Assembly (NCBI GenBank): GCA_963555705.1
Contig: OY743174.1
Coordinates: 56,876,234-56,940,233, forward strand
Reading direction: 5' to 3'
Source: Ligustrum vulgare
Taxonomy: Eukaryota; Streptophyta; Magnoliopsida; Lamiales; Oleaceae
DNA: 64,000 nt
The notes under the pieces: generated by a model
The model's input: the letters and a program-made list of their open reading frames with translations, nothing else
What the model was told of the DNA's origin: nothing
Databases searched by the model: none
Position numbers and translations under genes: made by a program
Part shown: positions 1 to 10,396 of the stretch, piece by piece
How the letters are laid out: each line of letters starts with the position of its first letter
Numbering within the stretch: position 1 is the first letter of the stretch

Positions 1-1
1 T

Positions 2-1069
2 TGGAATGACAAGTTGAAAGGAACACTACTCAGCTTGAACTTCTCACAGTCCAAAGCAGATTCCTCTTTGTTCTTCTACAAATCTCATGAGGTACTTATC
101 TTCCTCTTGATTTATGTTGATGATTTAGTTATTACAGGTAGCAGTCCTACATTCATTCAAGCACTTATTGACAAGCTTAACAAGATGTTTACACTTAAAG
201 ACTTGGGAGAACTACATTACTTCCTGGGAATAGAAGTTAGTAGACATGAATCTGGACTGCATCTATCACAGAAGAAATACATTGAGGAAATGCTAAACAA
301 GTTCAATTTCAAAGGTCTTAAGCATTGCCCTTCACCTAGTGCAACTGGGAAAACTCTATCTAAATTTGATGGAGAACAACTTAAAGATGCAGCCTTATAT
401 AGGAGTGCAGTAGGAAGTCTACAATACTTAGCGCATACTAGACCAGATATTGCCTATAGTGTAAATAAGCTAAGTCAATTTCTTCAACTACCAACCACTG
501 CACATTGGACAGCTCTCAAACGAGTCTTCAGGTATTTGCTTGGAACAAAGGACCATGGACTTTGGATTAAAATATCAGAAAAACTCATAATAAACGGCTA
601 TTCAGATGCTGACTGGGCCTCTTGCCTAGATGATAGGAGATCTACTGCTGCTTACTGTGTCTATCTGGGTGACACACTCATTGGATGGTGCTCCAAGAAG
701 CAAAATGTAATAGCCAGATCAAGCTCAGAAAGTGAATATAGAGCTCTAGCCCTTGCCACTGCTGAGATGATCTGGGTACAATCTTTGATTGAAGAAATTG
801 GATTTAAGCTACCTTCTCTGCCAATCCTCTGGTGTGATAATTTGAGTGCCAATGCCTTGGCCTCAAACCCCGTCTATCATGCCAGAACCAAGCATATTGA
901 ATTGGATCTTCATTTCATTAGGGATAGAATCATAGAAAAAAAGATGGAGATAAAGTATGTACCTTCAGCAGATCAAATTGCAGACTTGATGACTAAGAGT
1001 CTACCTCATACTAGATTCCATTTTTTGAAGATCAAACTAGGAGTCACAAAAGTGCCTTCCAGTTTGTAG
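2..1069 (+). CDS. copia Pol fragment: reverse transcriptase C-terminus and RNase H
   Basis: One open frame runs in from the left edge (W-N-D-K-L...) and stops at TAG 1067-1069. It has no internal stop, so this copy may be fairly young. Early in the frame is the catalytic YVDD motif of copia reverse transcriptase (after residues LLI, about base 113). The thumb/connection follows (KDLGELHYFLGIEV), then a Ty1-type RNase H with the acidic positions in YSDADWA, SESEYRA and WCDN, and the C-terminal segment HIELDLHFIRD...ADLMTKSL. These motifs are known hallmarks of plant copia Pol. The enzyme would make and process cDNA in virus-like particles. The real protein starts upstream of the window. Confidence 0.9.
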   Translation, partial: WNDKLKGTLLSLNFSQSKADSSLFFYKSHEVLIFLLIYVDDLVITGSSPTFIQALIDKLNKMFTLKDLGELHYFLGIEVSRHESGLHLSQKKYIEEMLNKFNFKGLKHCPSPSATGKTLSKFDGEQLKDAALYRSAVGSLQYLAHTRPDIAYSVNKLSQFLQLPTTAHWTALKRVFRYLLGTKDHGLWIKISEKLIINGYSDADWASCLDDRRSTAAYCVYLGDTLIGWCSKKQNVIARSSSESEYRALALATAEMIWVQSLIEEIGFKLPSLPILWCDNLSANALASNPVYHARTKHIELDLHFIRDRIIEKKMEIKYVPSADQIADLMTKSLPHTRFHFLKIKLGVTKVPSSL

Positions 1070-1083
1070 GGGAGTATGAAGGA

Positions 1084-1438
1084 TATTGGAATCTCAGACA
1101 AAGGTTGAAGATAGTGAACAGGAGCTAAGTCAGAAGGAAAGCGTGTTTTCTATCTTTACGTTTCTCTTTCTACCACTTGACTTATTATCACATGAGATGC
1201 ACGTGATTCTCTTCTCACTCTTCCAGCTGCGTCTACATCACCAGCATGTGCTTCTGCTCTCAGTAACTAACTTCATCATTTCTTCACTTCATCTCCTGAT
1301 TATCCGTTCTTTGTCAATACGTGTACAGCTAGGAATTAGTGTGTAGAATGTTCCATTGTATTATATATATCCATTTCACTGTACAATTGTTGATCGAACA
1401 ACAGATAATAAAATTCTATTTTCCCCTGTTTAATTCCA
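1084..1438 (+). repeat. Probable 3' LTR of the left copia element
   Basis: The sequence after the pol stop and a GGGGAG tract begins TATTGGAATC and ends TTAATTCCA, giving an imperfect terminal inverted match. A TATATATA stretch at about 1362 and a downstream AATAAA-like stretch (about 1408) fit promoter and polyadenylation signals. The borders are inferred from motifs only, since the partner LTR is outside the window. Confidence 0.55.
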
Positions 1439-1936
1439 TTTTGTTTTATGATGAGAAGGCTTAATTGTCAATCGGTGAAACCCAAATTATAATAAAACTC
1501 AAATCTGAGTAAAGTGTCCACTGGTGTAGCTGGAGTATTGGACTGCCCTTCTGTGCGATGAAAATGTGCACTAGTTTTGCACTAGTAAAATGTGGTGAAA
1601 TGCGTGCTGATGTTTTGCATTGGTGAAATGGTACTTTAGTCTTTTGCACAGGTGAAATGTGTGTTGGTGTTTTGCAAGAGCTTAAGCACGGGAATATGCT
1701 TATGCACCGGATTGTACATCACATTGATGCGCATGATTGATGCACTAGATTTTGGCGCATTAGCTTACCTGCTTCAATTTAGTGCATCACATTTATGTCC
1801 CTCAATCAATCTCATCTTTCAATAACCACATTTATGACCTGTAATTTACACACAATACTGCCCAACCATCAAAAGTTCCAAACTCAGACCAGAACAAGAA
1901 AAACGTCTTGCACTTAGAAGATGATTCATTCATTAA
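1439..1936. other. Intergenic sequence, no gene seen
   Basis: This is unique-looking AT-rich sequence. It repeats short phrases such as 'gtgaaatg' and 'gcactag' between about 1545 and 1760, without a clear tandem period. No reading frame with a recognisable domain was found on either strand. Confidence 0.5.
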
Positions 1937-2091
1937 GCCTCCATTCGGAAATTATGTGTTATAATCAATACAATTTTCAACACCACTTTTTAACCACGCA
2001 TATTTTCTCACTCTAATTTTTAACCACAAACTCTACATAGAAAACACAAATAACACATTATTAGGTGCTATAACAGTTGTCGAACAGAGGC
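1937..2091. mobile_element. Tourist-like MITE, 155 bp
   Basis: The termini GCCTCCATTCGG and CGAACAGAGGC are imperfect inverted repeats. They are flanked on both sides by TAA (1934-1936 and 2092-2094), the 3-bp duplication expected of PIF/Harbinger (Tourist) elements. It has no coding capacity. Related ends recur at 19517, 19823 and 23086. Confidence 0.7.
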
Positions 2092-2210
2092 TAAATGTAA
2101 GGAGAAAATTAAAAAGTTCATAAAGCCATGTTACAATCATTACAACCAATACAACATACAATTTGTTCTACTAATTACAAATCTAATTCACAAAAAGTAC
2201 TAAATACTAA

Positions 2211-2730
2211 GAGCAACTCCAATCGTGGTATAATTTACACCCCTATAAATCACTTTTACATCTCAATATATATCCCAATTGATCTATATTAAAGTTTTGT
2301 TCCAATGACGAGATGCAAATTATAAAATTTAAATTTAGTTTTTGCACAATTCTTTTAGCTAATAAATTTTATGTTAATATTTTTTTTTTATTTGTGCATA
2401 TATATATATATAAATATTACGAATAAATCGACCTAAAAAATTCAAAATTTGGTCAAGAAAATAAAAAAATAAAAATTGTGAAGTAAATTAATATTATAGA
2501 TTTAAATTATATATCTTACATCAAAATTTTTGGATTGATAGATAAATTTAGGTGAATTTTGTTCCATGTGGAGGTATAAACACGAGATGCAATTGTGGAC
2601 ATTTTTTTATATCTTTGGCCGGTAATCTAATTTACATCTCATTTACACCTCGTCATTGAAGAGCATTCCGACGAATTTGGGGATGTAAATCACTAATTGA
2701 AGTTATGTTACACCACCATTGGAGTTGCTC
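2211..2730. mobile_element. Tourist-like MITE, 520 bp
   Basis: The left end GAGCAACTCCAATCGTGG and the right end (reverse complement GAGCAACTCCAATGGTGG) are near-perfect terminal inverted repeats, and the match continues for about 23 bp. Both sides carry the trinucleotide TAA (2208-2210, 2731-2733), typical of PIF/Harbinger insertions. The AT-rich interior has no reading frame. Confidence 0.8.
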
Positions 2731-3100
2731 TAAAGGAAAGACAATAGAGTATTAATCTCATGACTTCCATGAGTACGGTGGTGTTCCCGAGGGATGATAT
2801 TTTGTAGAAGCCTATATAGAAGCACCTGTTTGCTGAAGGGAAAAGTGCTACTATAGATAAGGAGTCGACTGAAGCTCCAACTGAGCATCAAAATATGCAA
2901 GAGCATAATGCTGATATGGTGTGGTGGCTACACCTGATGTCCCCTTCTCCTCAGAGGTTGAAATCCAAGATCTTTATGAAGTTGCTGTTGCTGTTCACAT
3001 TTCCTCAAGCATTGAAACTAGTATCTCAATGAAACTGCTGCTGTTGAATTTTGTGCCAGTGTACCTGATTGCTCAAATGATGCACCCAACATCAAAATTA
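2731..3100. other. Degenerate sequence, possibly more of the ETO1-like fragment or old pol sequence
   Basis: Short open stretches exist on both strands (for example 2921-3103 plus), but none carries a domain I can name. The stretch directly continues the minus-strand ETO1-like remnant to its right and may be its unrecognised 3' part. Confidence 0.3.
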
Positions 3101-3890
3101 TGATAGTTGGAGAATATCATATCCATGAAATGAAAAGTGTCTTGATCATGTCAGTAAAACCAATTATTATGACAATCATCTAACAATTTCAAAAACACTC
3201 TCAAGTGATGCTCATGATCTTAAGACGTGGATATCTCTCTAAGCATCGATCAAAAGGCTGTCATATGAATCCCTCTCTCCTCCAGAGCATAATCAATAAG
3301 AATCAATTATTCATTAATGTTGGAAACCAATGAAGCTAAATAGTTATCACATGCAGATTTCATTTTCTCACACCAAAATCGATTATAAAAAGACATATGC
3401 CCTTGTTTGAGCCCCATTATTTCTCATTATTTTTACAAATTTTTTCTACAGTAATCAATCTCAACCATTCAAAAAAGTCAAGCCCACAATTTTTTACTTT
3501 TCAAACCACTTTTTAACCATTAAATTTCCAAAATCCAAATTTTAAATTGAAATAATGGGGCTCAAACAAGGGCATAATCTCCATGACAACATTAGGCAAA
3601 CAAGAACCTAATTTCTTAGATTCACTAAACAATCTCACTTCTCTCGTCCCCTCTGCAAATATCCCAAATCCTGAAAACTTTATTGAATTCTTCACTGACT
3701 CCACAATTTTTTCATATAACATTGCTTTTAATGGTCTAGAAAAAGAGGCAACTCTACCTCGAATGTAGTAACTTTCCTTGTTGCCAATGCAAAAGCAAAC
3801 AATATCATATGAATCTGAAATGAAAAAATTGATCATTTCCATCATAGATATAATTAATATCTGAATTTTCAGTATTAGAATCAATCACCC
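3100..3890 (-). pseudogene. ETO1-like BTB/TPR protein gene fragment (broken)
   Basis: The minus strand from about 3860 to 3577 encodes a BTB-like segment: DIVCFCIGNKES, then RVASFSRPLKAMLY, then FAEGTREVRLFSESKKL and LPNVVMEI. This order matches the BTB domain of ETHYLENE OVERPRODUCER 1 and its EOL relatives, CUL3 adaptors that target type-2 ACC synthases. After a MITE (about 3397-3575), the same strand continues at 3375-3240 with MKSACDNYLASLVSNINE and LILIDYALEERG, which follow the BTB domain in that family. Several stops (for example after SNINE) and loss of frame further left show it is dead. The family assignment is from remembered family motifs, not a search. The boundaries are approximate. 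Confidence 0.75.
3397..3575. mobile_element. Short TIR element (MITE) inside the ETO1-like fragment
   Basis: The ends are perfect inverted repeats of about 24-28 bp: the left end reads GCCCTTGTTTGAGCCCC, and its reverse complement closes the element at 3557-3573. The interior is AT-rich and non-coding. It sits between two consecutive parts of the ETO1-like coding sequence. Flanking duplication is unclear; a TA is present on each side. Confidence 0.7.
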
Positions 3891-4690
3891 TGGAACATTG
3901 ACGGTGATAAAAAAAAACATAATCTGGATCATACCATGTATTAATGCTGACTTAAGGCATTCGATATTTTTTCCATTGCACGCTCGAGCAAAAGTATGTC
4001 GTTTTGATCAGTTGATCATCTGGAGTTTCCTTAAAATAGTTGTAAACATGTTCATTAAGCTTCTTATAGATCTAGCACCAAATAACTACACAAGGAAAGA
4101 GAGAACAAAATCGTCACAATTCATTTCTAGCTTTCAGAAAGAAAATGAGAACACATATAATTGTAGCAGCTTCGTAAAGGTATAATTAAAGCATTTTGGT
4201 GCACAAACACATATTAAAAATTTACGTTAATAGCCTAATAAATAACAATTATTTTATGTGCACAAACGCATTGTATGCTACTAAGGCTTGTGACTGGAAC
4301 TTGGTACAACCTCAACCTACATTTGAAAGAGTAAACATTTCTAAAACAAAAGAAAGAAAGAAAGACAACCTCTGTGGTTGCATTTGTCTCACCGTATTAG
4401 AGTGTATAAAGAATTTAGTATGAATTTAGATTGGATCGACACAATTGTATTATGAAAGATCCATGCCTCGGAACTTTGCTAAACAAAACTATGATTTTTA
4501 ACGTGATGATAGATGTTGCATGGTGAAGGAAGCCATGTCTCATAACATGCGACAGTTGGGACCGCCTGAGACCACAAGTGTTGCTGATGTTCCATTCAGT
4601 TGTTGTGCAGTTTTATTTTTTTGCGTAGTGAAGGAGTCCACACCGCAGAAGAGGCAGAAAGTTTCGACCAATCGTAGCTGATCACATCTT
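3891..4690. other. Intergenic sequence, no gene seen
   Basis: A few short frames occur on the plus strand, but they have no recognisable domains and the sequence is AT-rich. Part of it may be decayed upstream sequence of the minus-strand ETO1-like fragment. Confidence 0.4.
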
Positions 4691-4692
4691 AG

Positions 4693-4911
4693 ACATGGCA
4701 AAAAAAACCCGATCGGTCCCGTCGATTCTCCAACTTGATCCGAAAAATCCTAATCCACGAGATCGGGTCGGCGGATCTACCTCGATCTACCCCGTTTCAC
4801 TTTTTTTTAAAAAAAAAGAAAATTTAATAAAAAATCATTTTTTTAAAGATTTACTTTTTAAAAAAAAAAAATTTCGTTGATGATCGACTCACGAATTGGG
4901 GCCCGATCACG
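4693..4911. mobile_element. hAT-like non-autonomous element, remnant
   Basis: The stretch begins ACATGGCAAAAAAAACCCGA, contains repeated GATCGG/GATCCG words and an AT-rich core, and ends with GGGGCCCGATCACG. Its composition and ends resemble the element at about 60838-61113, which begins GATGGCAAAAAAATTCGATC. No clear 8-bp target duplication remains, and the right end abuts the probable solo LTR at 4917. Confidence 0.45.
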
Positions 4912-4916
4912 CTAAC

Positions 4917-5846
4917 TGATGAGAACCGGGAAAGTCTAACATCAATGCACGTATCAGTGGATCCTAGTCAAATCTCGATGCACGTGCAAGTGGACCATAT
5001 GACGAGATTCGAAGCCCAAAAGACTCAATACTTGAAGACGGGACTCATATATAAGTTATGGAATCGAGTCGAGGTGAAAGAAATGAAGATGCATAATATT
5101 TGAGATTCAATTAAGGTTTGAGTAAGATAAAGTCCGAATTTTCTTGAAGAATTGTAGTCCTTTTTGTCTAGTTTTCAAATAATTTTGAATCACCTCAATC
5201 GAACATCGGGATCAAAAGTTATGACAAAAATACTGAAGGTGACAAGATAGTCATTTTCGGTTGACTGGAAGTTTGCGGGAAATTTTTTTGGGGAAGCCTC
5301 GGTCCTTTCAGTTGTGCATTTTGATCAATCGAAAGTAGTTTCGATCGACCGACTGGTCGACCGAAAGTCATGTGAGGGATTTTAAATGTAATTTTCGAAA
5401 TTTCTTTATTTTTCATTTGTTTTGTACTATAAATACCCAATCTCTCCTAAACCCTAAATCCAACTTGGTTGTTTATTGCTCTCTTTTTATGTGAAGAATG
5501 ATGATGTTAAAATCCTCCTCTATCAAGCCTTTTTTAGGTAATACTCTCCACTTCACTTGGAGTATTTTATTTCTCGTGATTGTTGGAAGAAATCGTGAAA
5601 TTTACTTATCCATCTCCATTGGGTTAAGAATCAATTTTCCAGAAATTTTGAGGATAGTGAGTTTGGGTTAAGATTTATTATCAATTTTGGAATTTGTTTA
5701 TTTCTATCCATTGTGCTAGGTTTATTCTTTAGAAGTTTGGTGAAATTAAACTTGGGAGAATGTTTATTTTGCCATTTTAATTTTATTGGGTTGATTTTAA
5801 ATTTTTGTGGGAATTTTTGGTTCAAATACTGTAGGGGTTCACATCA
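4917..5846 (+). repeat. Probable solo LTR, 930 bp
   Basis: The segment starts TGATG and ends CATCA, a perfect 5-bp terminal inverted repeat. It is flanked by CTAAC (4912-4916) and CTAAT (5847-5851), a 5-bp duplication with one change. A TATA-like ACTATAAATACCC lies at about 5428. GTCGACCGAAAG-type words at 5320-5370 resemble those in the solo LTR at 58229-59979. No internal retroelement region adjoins it, so recombination between two LTRs is the simplest origin. Confidence 0.5.
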
Positions 5847-5851
5847 CTAAT

Positions 5852-6452
5852 CCTCACAACACACATCACCACGCCACCTAATTAACATCCCACCACGGCA
5901 AGTGTTGGTGATACATGCAAGCACCTGCTGCACCGCTCGTGAACATCCAGGAATAAAATGAAATATATGTAATACAAGCTTTGTTTGGTAACATTTGTTT
6001 ATAAGCGGCCAAGTTAAAACGTCTTATTGGATTTTTAAAAAATTTACAAATTTCGACATGTCAAAGATTTTCGCCGCTATTTTTTACTTTAAAAGTAATG
6101 GATCAACGAAATATTGTTACATGACTATTTATAAACAATTGTTTATAAGAGCATCTACAATGTTAAATATCTTTCAAAAATATGTGTGACTAGAGAGAGT
6201 ATGAAAAGAAAAAATCGATGAAATTTTATTATTTTTGGTAAAATTGTTTATAAAACTCACATTTTCCCAAAAATACCTTTTAACCAAAATAAATTTTTTT
6301 AAATCATTTTTTAATCATACATTTAGTTAAAAAAATGTCAAATTTAATTGTTTAAAAATAAAAATCGGCCGCCAAATAGAGATTTGATCGATTGAACTAA
6401 TAAAATAATATTTTCACAAAGCTAAATCATTAATCTATTTATCAATATATAT
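5852..6452. other. AT-rich intergenic sequence, possible MITE fragments
   Basis: There is no gene. Phrases such as GCTTTGTTTGGTAAC (about 5979) and TAAGAGCATCTACAATG (about 6146) look like Tourist-type left ends, but I could not pair either with a convincing right end. Confidence 0.35.
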
Positions 6453-6457
6453 AATAC

Positions 6458-6649
6458 TGTTATAAATATCTTGGGTGTGAATGACCTATTATGTCCTTGT
6501 AAATTTTATATTATTAAAATTATACAATTATCTACCCCTATAAATAGGGTACTTCACTCCTTCATTTTACATACAATTGGAATACATAAATTATCTCTCT
6601 AATATTTTGGTAGTCTTGTTCTCTCTAATACTTTGGTAGCTTTACAACA
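6458..6649 (+). repeat. 5' LTR of the copia element
   Basis: This is a 192-bp LTR with TG...CA ends. CCCTATAAATAGGG at about 6535 is a good TATA region. The sequence just inside (CGTTATCAACACGAG) sits where the primer-binding site belongs. It is not the common TGGTATCAGAGC form, so a different primer or an internal tRNA fragment would be implied. Confidence 0.9.
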
Positions 6650-7460
6650 CGTTATCAACACGAGATTCTAGCCAACTGAGTTAACAAAGGTTCAATCTGT
6701 ATCAAGAAGGTAATAATTTTAAATATATTTTATATATTATGCTACCATCTACATGGTTGGTTTTACCACCTAAATGGTTGGTTTTACCGGTTTTAATTAT
6801 ATTATGCTACCACCTACATGGTTGGTTTTACCACCTACATGGTTGGTTTTATAGGTTTTAATTATATTATGCTACCACCTACATGGTTGGTTTTACTAGT
6901 TTTAATTATATCATGCTACCACCTATATAATTGGTTCTACCAGTTTTATTATCGTTGGTTCTACTGGGTTTCTTTAAATATATAGTTTAAATGAAATCAC
7001 ATTTTATGTATTTTCTAAAAAGATAAATTTATAATATAATCAATTCATCATTCTAATAAAGTGTACTTACAAAAGCAAAAGTTATTTTTCTTTTTGAAAA
7101 TTAAAATCACAATTTCAAAAGATGTAATGATTAAACATCACTTTATGAAACATGGTTACATACATACCACATAATTCTTGAAATGCAATTTCTGAAAAAT
7201 CCTTTGTTAATGTCACTCTCATTATACGTATTAATCATTTGTTAATTTATTCTTGATAATTATTATCTGGATTAATTGATACCACAACTTAGATTTGCAC
7301 ATAGCAATTTCAAAATTTTGTTTCATTGCTACAACAACTTAGAATTATAATTAATATTCCAGAAGAATAAAAACTCGATATAGAAATCATGTCATTAATT
7401 CTTCACTGAGATTTTTCAAGGAATTAATTATTTCTCATATTTGATTGAATAGTTATCCTG
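6650..7460 (+). repeat. Copia 5' leader with a decayed tandem repeat
   Basis: This is the untranslated leader between the LTR and gag. From about 6730 to 6975 the phrase CTACATGGTTGGTTTTACCA and the linker TTTTAATTATATTATGCTACC recur in several imperfect units. The rest is AT-rich without a frame. Confidence 0.7.
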
Positions 7461-8455
7461 ATGGCAAATATCACAAAACTCGAGTTCATTGCACTAGATT
7501 TATCTGGGAAAAATTATCTATCATGGATTCTAGATGTCGAGATCCATCTTATTTCAAAAGGGTTTGGAGAAACAATCAAATAAGGAAACAACGAATCCCT
7601 GCAGGATCGTGCAAAAGTACTTATTTTCCTTCGTCACCATCTTCATGATGGATTAAAAATAGAATATCTTAATGTGAAGGATCCACAAGAACTCTGGAAA
7701 AATTTAAAAGACAGATTTGACCATCAGAGAACTGTAGTCCTCCCAAAAGCCCGTTATGAATGGATGCATCTTCGTTTACAAGATTTTAAAACTGTGAGTG
7801 AGTACAATTCTGAACTATTCAGAATATGTTCAAAATTGAATTTATGTGGAGAAAAGATCACTGAAATAGATATGCTAGAAAAAACATTCTCCACCTTTCA
7901 CGTCTCAAATGTGCTCCTGCAGTAGGAATATCGTGAGCGTGGTTTTAAAAGGTATTCAAAACTCATATCTTGCCTTTTGGTAGCCGAACAAAATAATGAG
8001 TTTTTGATGAAAAATCACGGATTACATCCAACCGGTTCTGTACCATTTCCTGAAGCTAGTGGTATTGCATTTCCTGAAGCAAATGCTATATCAAGAAATA
8101 GACACGGATACAAACGTGGCCGTGGGCACGAAAGTAGGCGTGGACACGGACACGTACAAGGACGTGGACGTGGAAGGAATTTTGGACAAAATCATCAACA
8201 ACATGGCCACATGGTTAAAAGGCACAAGGAAAATGAGAATAACATAATCAAACGACAACACGAAGAAAGTTGCTTCCGATGTGGCATGAAAGGGCATTGG
8301 TCACGTACTGTCGTACGGCAAAACATCTTGTGGACCTTTACCAACAGTCTATTAAAGGAAAAGAAAAAATAGAGACAAATTTAGCTGATTGTCCAGTTAA
8401 TAGGACACACTTAGATGTCTCTGATTTTTATACTGGTGATATGGAAAATATAGAT
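7461..8455 (+). pseudogene. copia gag (nucleocapsid/capsid), broken
   Basis: The likely start at 7461 gives MANITKLEFIALDLSGKNYL, the usual N-terminus of plant copia Gag. The capsid core follows (LQDRAKVLIFLRHHL, LWKNLKDRFDHQ, YEWMHLRLQDFKTVSEYNSE). A basic Gly/Arg/His-rich tract precedes a CCHC zinc knuckle that begins CFRCGMKGHW at about 8272. TAA at 7581 and TAG at 7923 interrupt the frame. A frameshift falls inside the knuckle near 8300, with the downstream part continuing in another frame to a stop at 8456. No functional Gag can be made. Confidence 0.85.
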
Positions 8456-8591
8456 TAGTTTGCTCTATCAGAAAGTCACGATGTTATTTTAAAATCTTAA
8501 TATGTATTGTCCGTTTGATGTTAAATTATGTTTAACTTCTTTTTATCATAAATTCACTTTTCTAAAATATATCTATTTGATTATATTTTAG

Positions 8592-9920
8592 ATGAATTGC
8601 CAAGATACATGTTTTGTTGATAGTGCAACAACACATACTATTCTCCAGAAGAAAAAGTATTTTCTGAACTTAACATTAGTGGAAAATAATGTTAATACAA
8701 TATGCGGCACATCGAAGATCGTTGAAGGCTTCGGTAAAGCCTATATTATTTTATCAAATAATACACAACTATGTATTAACGATGCACTATACTCAAGCAA
8801 ATCCAGAAGAAATTTGCTCAGTTTTAAGGATATCCGCTGCAATGGATATCACATTGAAACGATGCAAGAAAACAACATTTAATATCTTTGCATTACTTCT
8901 TTTGTATCTGGCCAGAAGCAGATAAAAGAAAAACTTCTGCCACTTCCTTCTGGAATGTATTATACATCTATAAAAGAATTCGAATCAAACAACGTCACGA
9001 ACCCGAAGTTCGTAGACTTAAAAGGTTTTATACTTTGGCATGATCGACTTGGACATCCAGAAGCGATAATGATGCGTCGAATAATTAGCAACTCACATGG
9101 ACATCCTTTAAAGAACCAGAAGATTCTTTCACCTAATGATTATTCATGTGTTGCTTGTTCGCAAGGGAAATTGGTCATTAGACCTTCCACTACAAAGGTC
9201 AATGTTGAATCTCCAACTTTCTTAGAAATGATTCATGGAGATATATGTGGGCCAATACACCCACCATGTGGACCATTTCGTTATTTTATGGTACTAGTTG
9301 ATTCTTCTACTAGATGGTCACATGTCTGTTTACTATCCACAAGAAATGTAGCATTTTCTAGGCTACTTGCTCAAATAATAAAATTACGAGCTCAATTTCC
9401 TGATTACTCAATCAAGACAATTCGTCTTGATAATGCTGGTGAGTTTGAATCACAGAGATTCAATGAGTATTGCATGTCCATTTGGATTGCAATAGAACAT
9501 TCAGTTGCTCATGTCCATACACAAAATGGGTTAGCGGAGTCATTTATTAAACGTCTTCAATTAATTGCTAGACCACTACTCATGAAAACAAAACTCCCAG
9601 CTTCTGTTTGGGGTCATACCATATTACATGCTGCACCATTGATTCGTATAAGACCAACTGCCTATTATCAATACTCACCTCTACAACTTGCATCTGGTCA
9701 TGAACCTAATATTTCTCACCTAAGGGTTTTTGGTTGTGCTGCCCAAGTACCAATCTCTCCCCCACAACGTACCAAAATGGGTCCTCAACGTAGACTTGGG
9801 ATTTATGTTGGTTTTGATTCACCTTCCATCATTATGTACCTTGAACCCTTAACGGGTGATTTGTTTACTGCACGTTTTGCAGATTGTCATTTTGATGAAA
9901 TGAACTTTCCAACTTTATGA
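8592..9920 (+). pseudogene. copia pol, protease and integrase part
   Basis: A single frame with one internal TAA (8880-8882) encodes an aspartic protease start (CFVDSATTHTI; the usual DSGA-type motif is DSAT here). It then encodes the zinc-binding pre-integrase region (HDRLGHP and CVACSQGK), and the integrase core with aspartates in IHGDICGPI and RLDNAGEFES and the glutamate in NGLAESFIKR. The integrase C-terminal region (GHEPNISHLRVFGCAAQVP) follows. It ends at TGA 9918-9920; a decayed linker continues in the same frame. Confidence 0.85.
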
Positions 9921-10280
9921 GGAGTAAAGTTGCATCCTGAAAATCAAGATAAAATTTCTTGGAATGAAACAACTCTATCTCACTTTGATCCCCGAAGTAA
10001 TCAATGTAAGCAAGATGTTGAGAAAATTATTCATTTGCAAAGAATTGCAAATTAATTACCTGATGAATTTGTTGACACAAGAAAAGTGACAAAGTCATAT
10101 ATACCAGCAGAAAACACTCCGGCAAAGATTGATGTCCCTGTAGGACAAACTGCTATAGCAAGTGAACCTCAAAAACGCCAGAAGCATGGTCGACCAATTG
10201 GTTCAAAAGATATCGTACCTCGCAAGAGGAAATAAAACCAACCAAAGACTCCTGGACGAGTAATAATAGAAAAGATTGAT

Positions 10281-10396
10281 CAATCTAATAGTGGTGACAT
10301 AGTTCCCGCAGAACCACGGATTTCAATGAAACAATCTAATAGTGGTGACATGGTTCCCGCAGAACCATAGATTTCAATGAAACAATCTAATAGTGG
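10281..10396 (+). repeat. 51-bp tandem repeat at the pol deletion junction
   Basis: Two full 51-bp units (10281-10331, 10332-10382) begin CAATCTAATAGTGGTGACAT. They are followed by a 14-bp partial third unit (10383-10396), after which the sequence jumps straight into the RT YVDD region. The unit length is a multiple of three (17 codons). The repeat lies in the linker that normally joins integrase and RT. Confidence 0.9.

Larger units (their letters stand above)
1..1438 (+). mobile_element. Ty1/copia retrotransposon, 3' part (left end outside window)
   Basis: The window opens inside copia pol. The coding part (RT C-terminal half and RNase H) ends at 1069. It is followed by a short purine-rich tract and a sequence with LTR character that runs to about 1438, where it ends in TTCCA. 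The 5' LTR, gag, protease and integrase lie off the left edge. Because the other LTR is not visible, the LTR borders and target duplication cannot be verified. Confidence 0.85.

Noticed and set aside
5979..6424. Possible Tourist-like MITE starting GCTTTGTTTGGTAAC
   Set aside because: The only candidate right end (CACAAAGC before TAA) matches for about 7 bp, too little to support.
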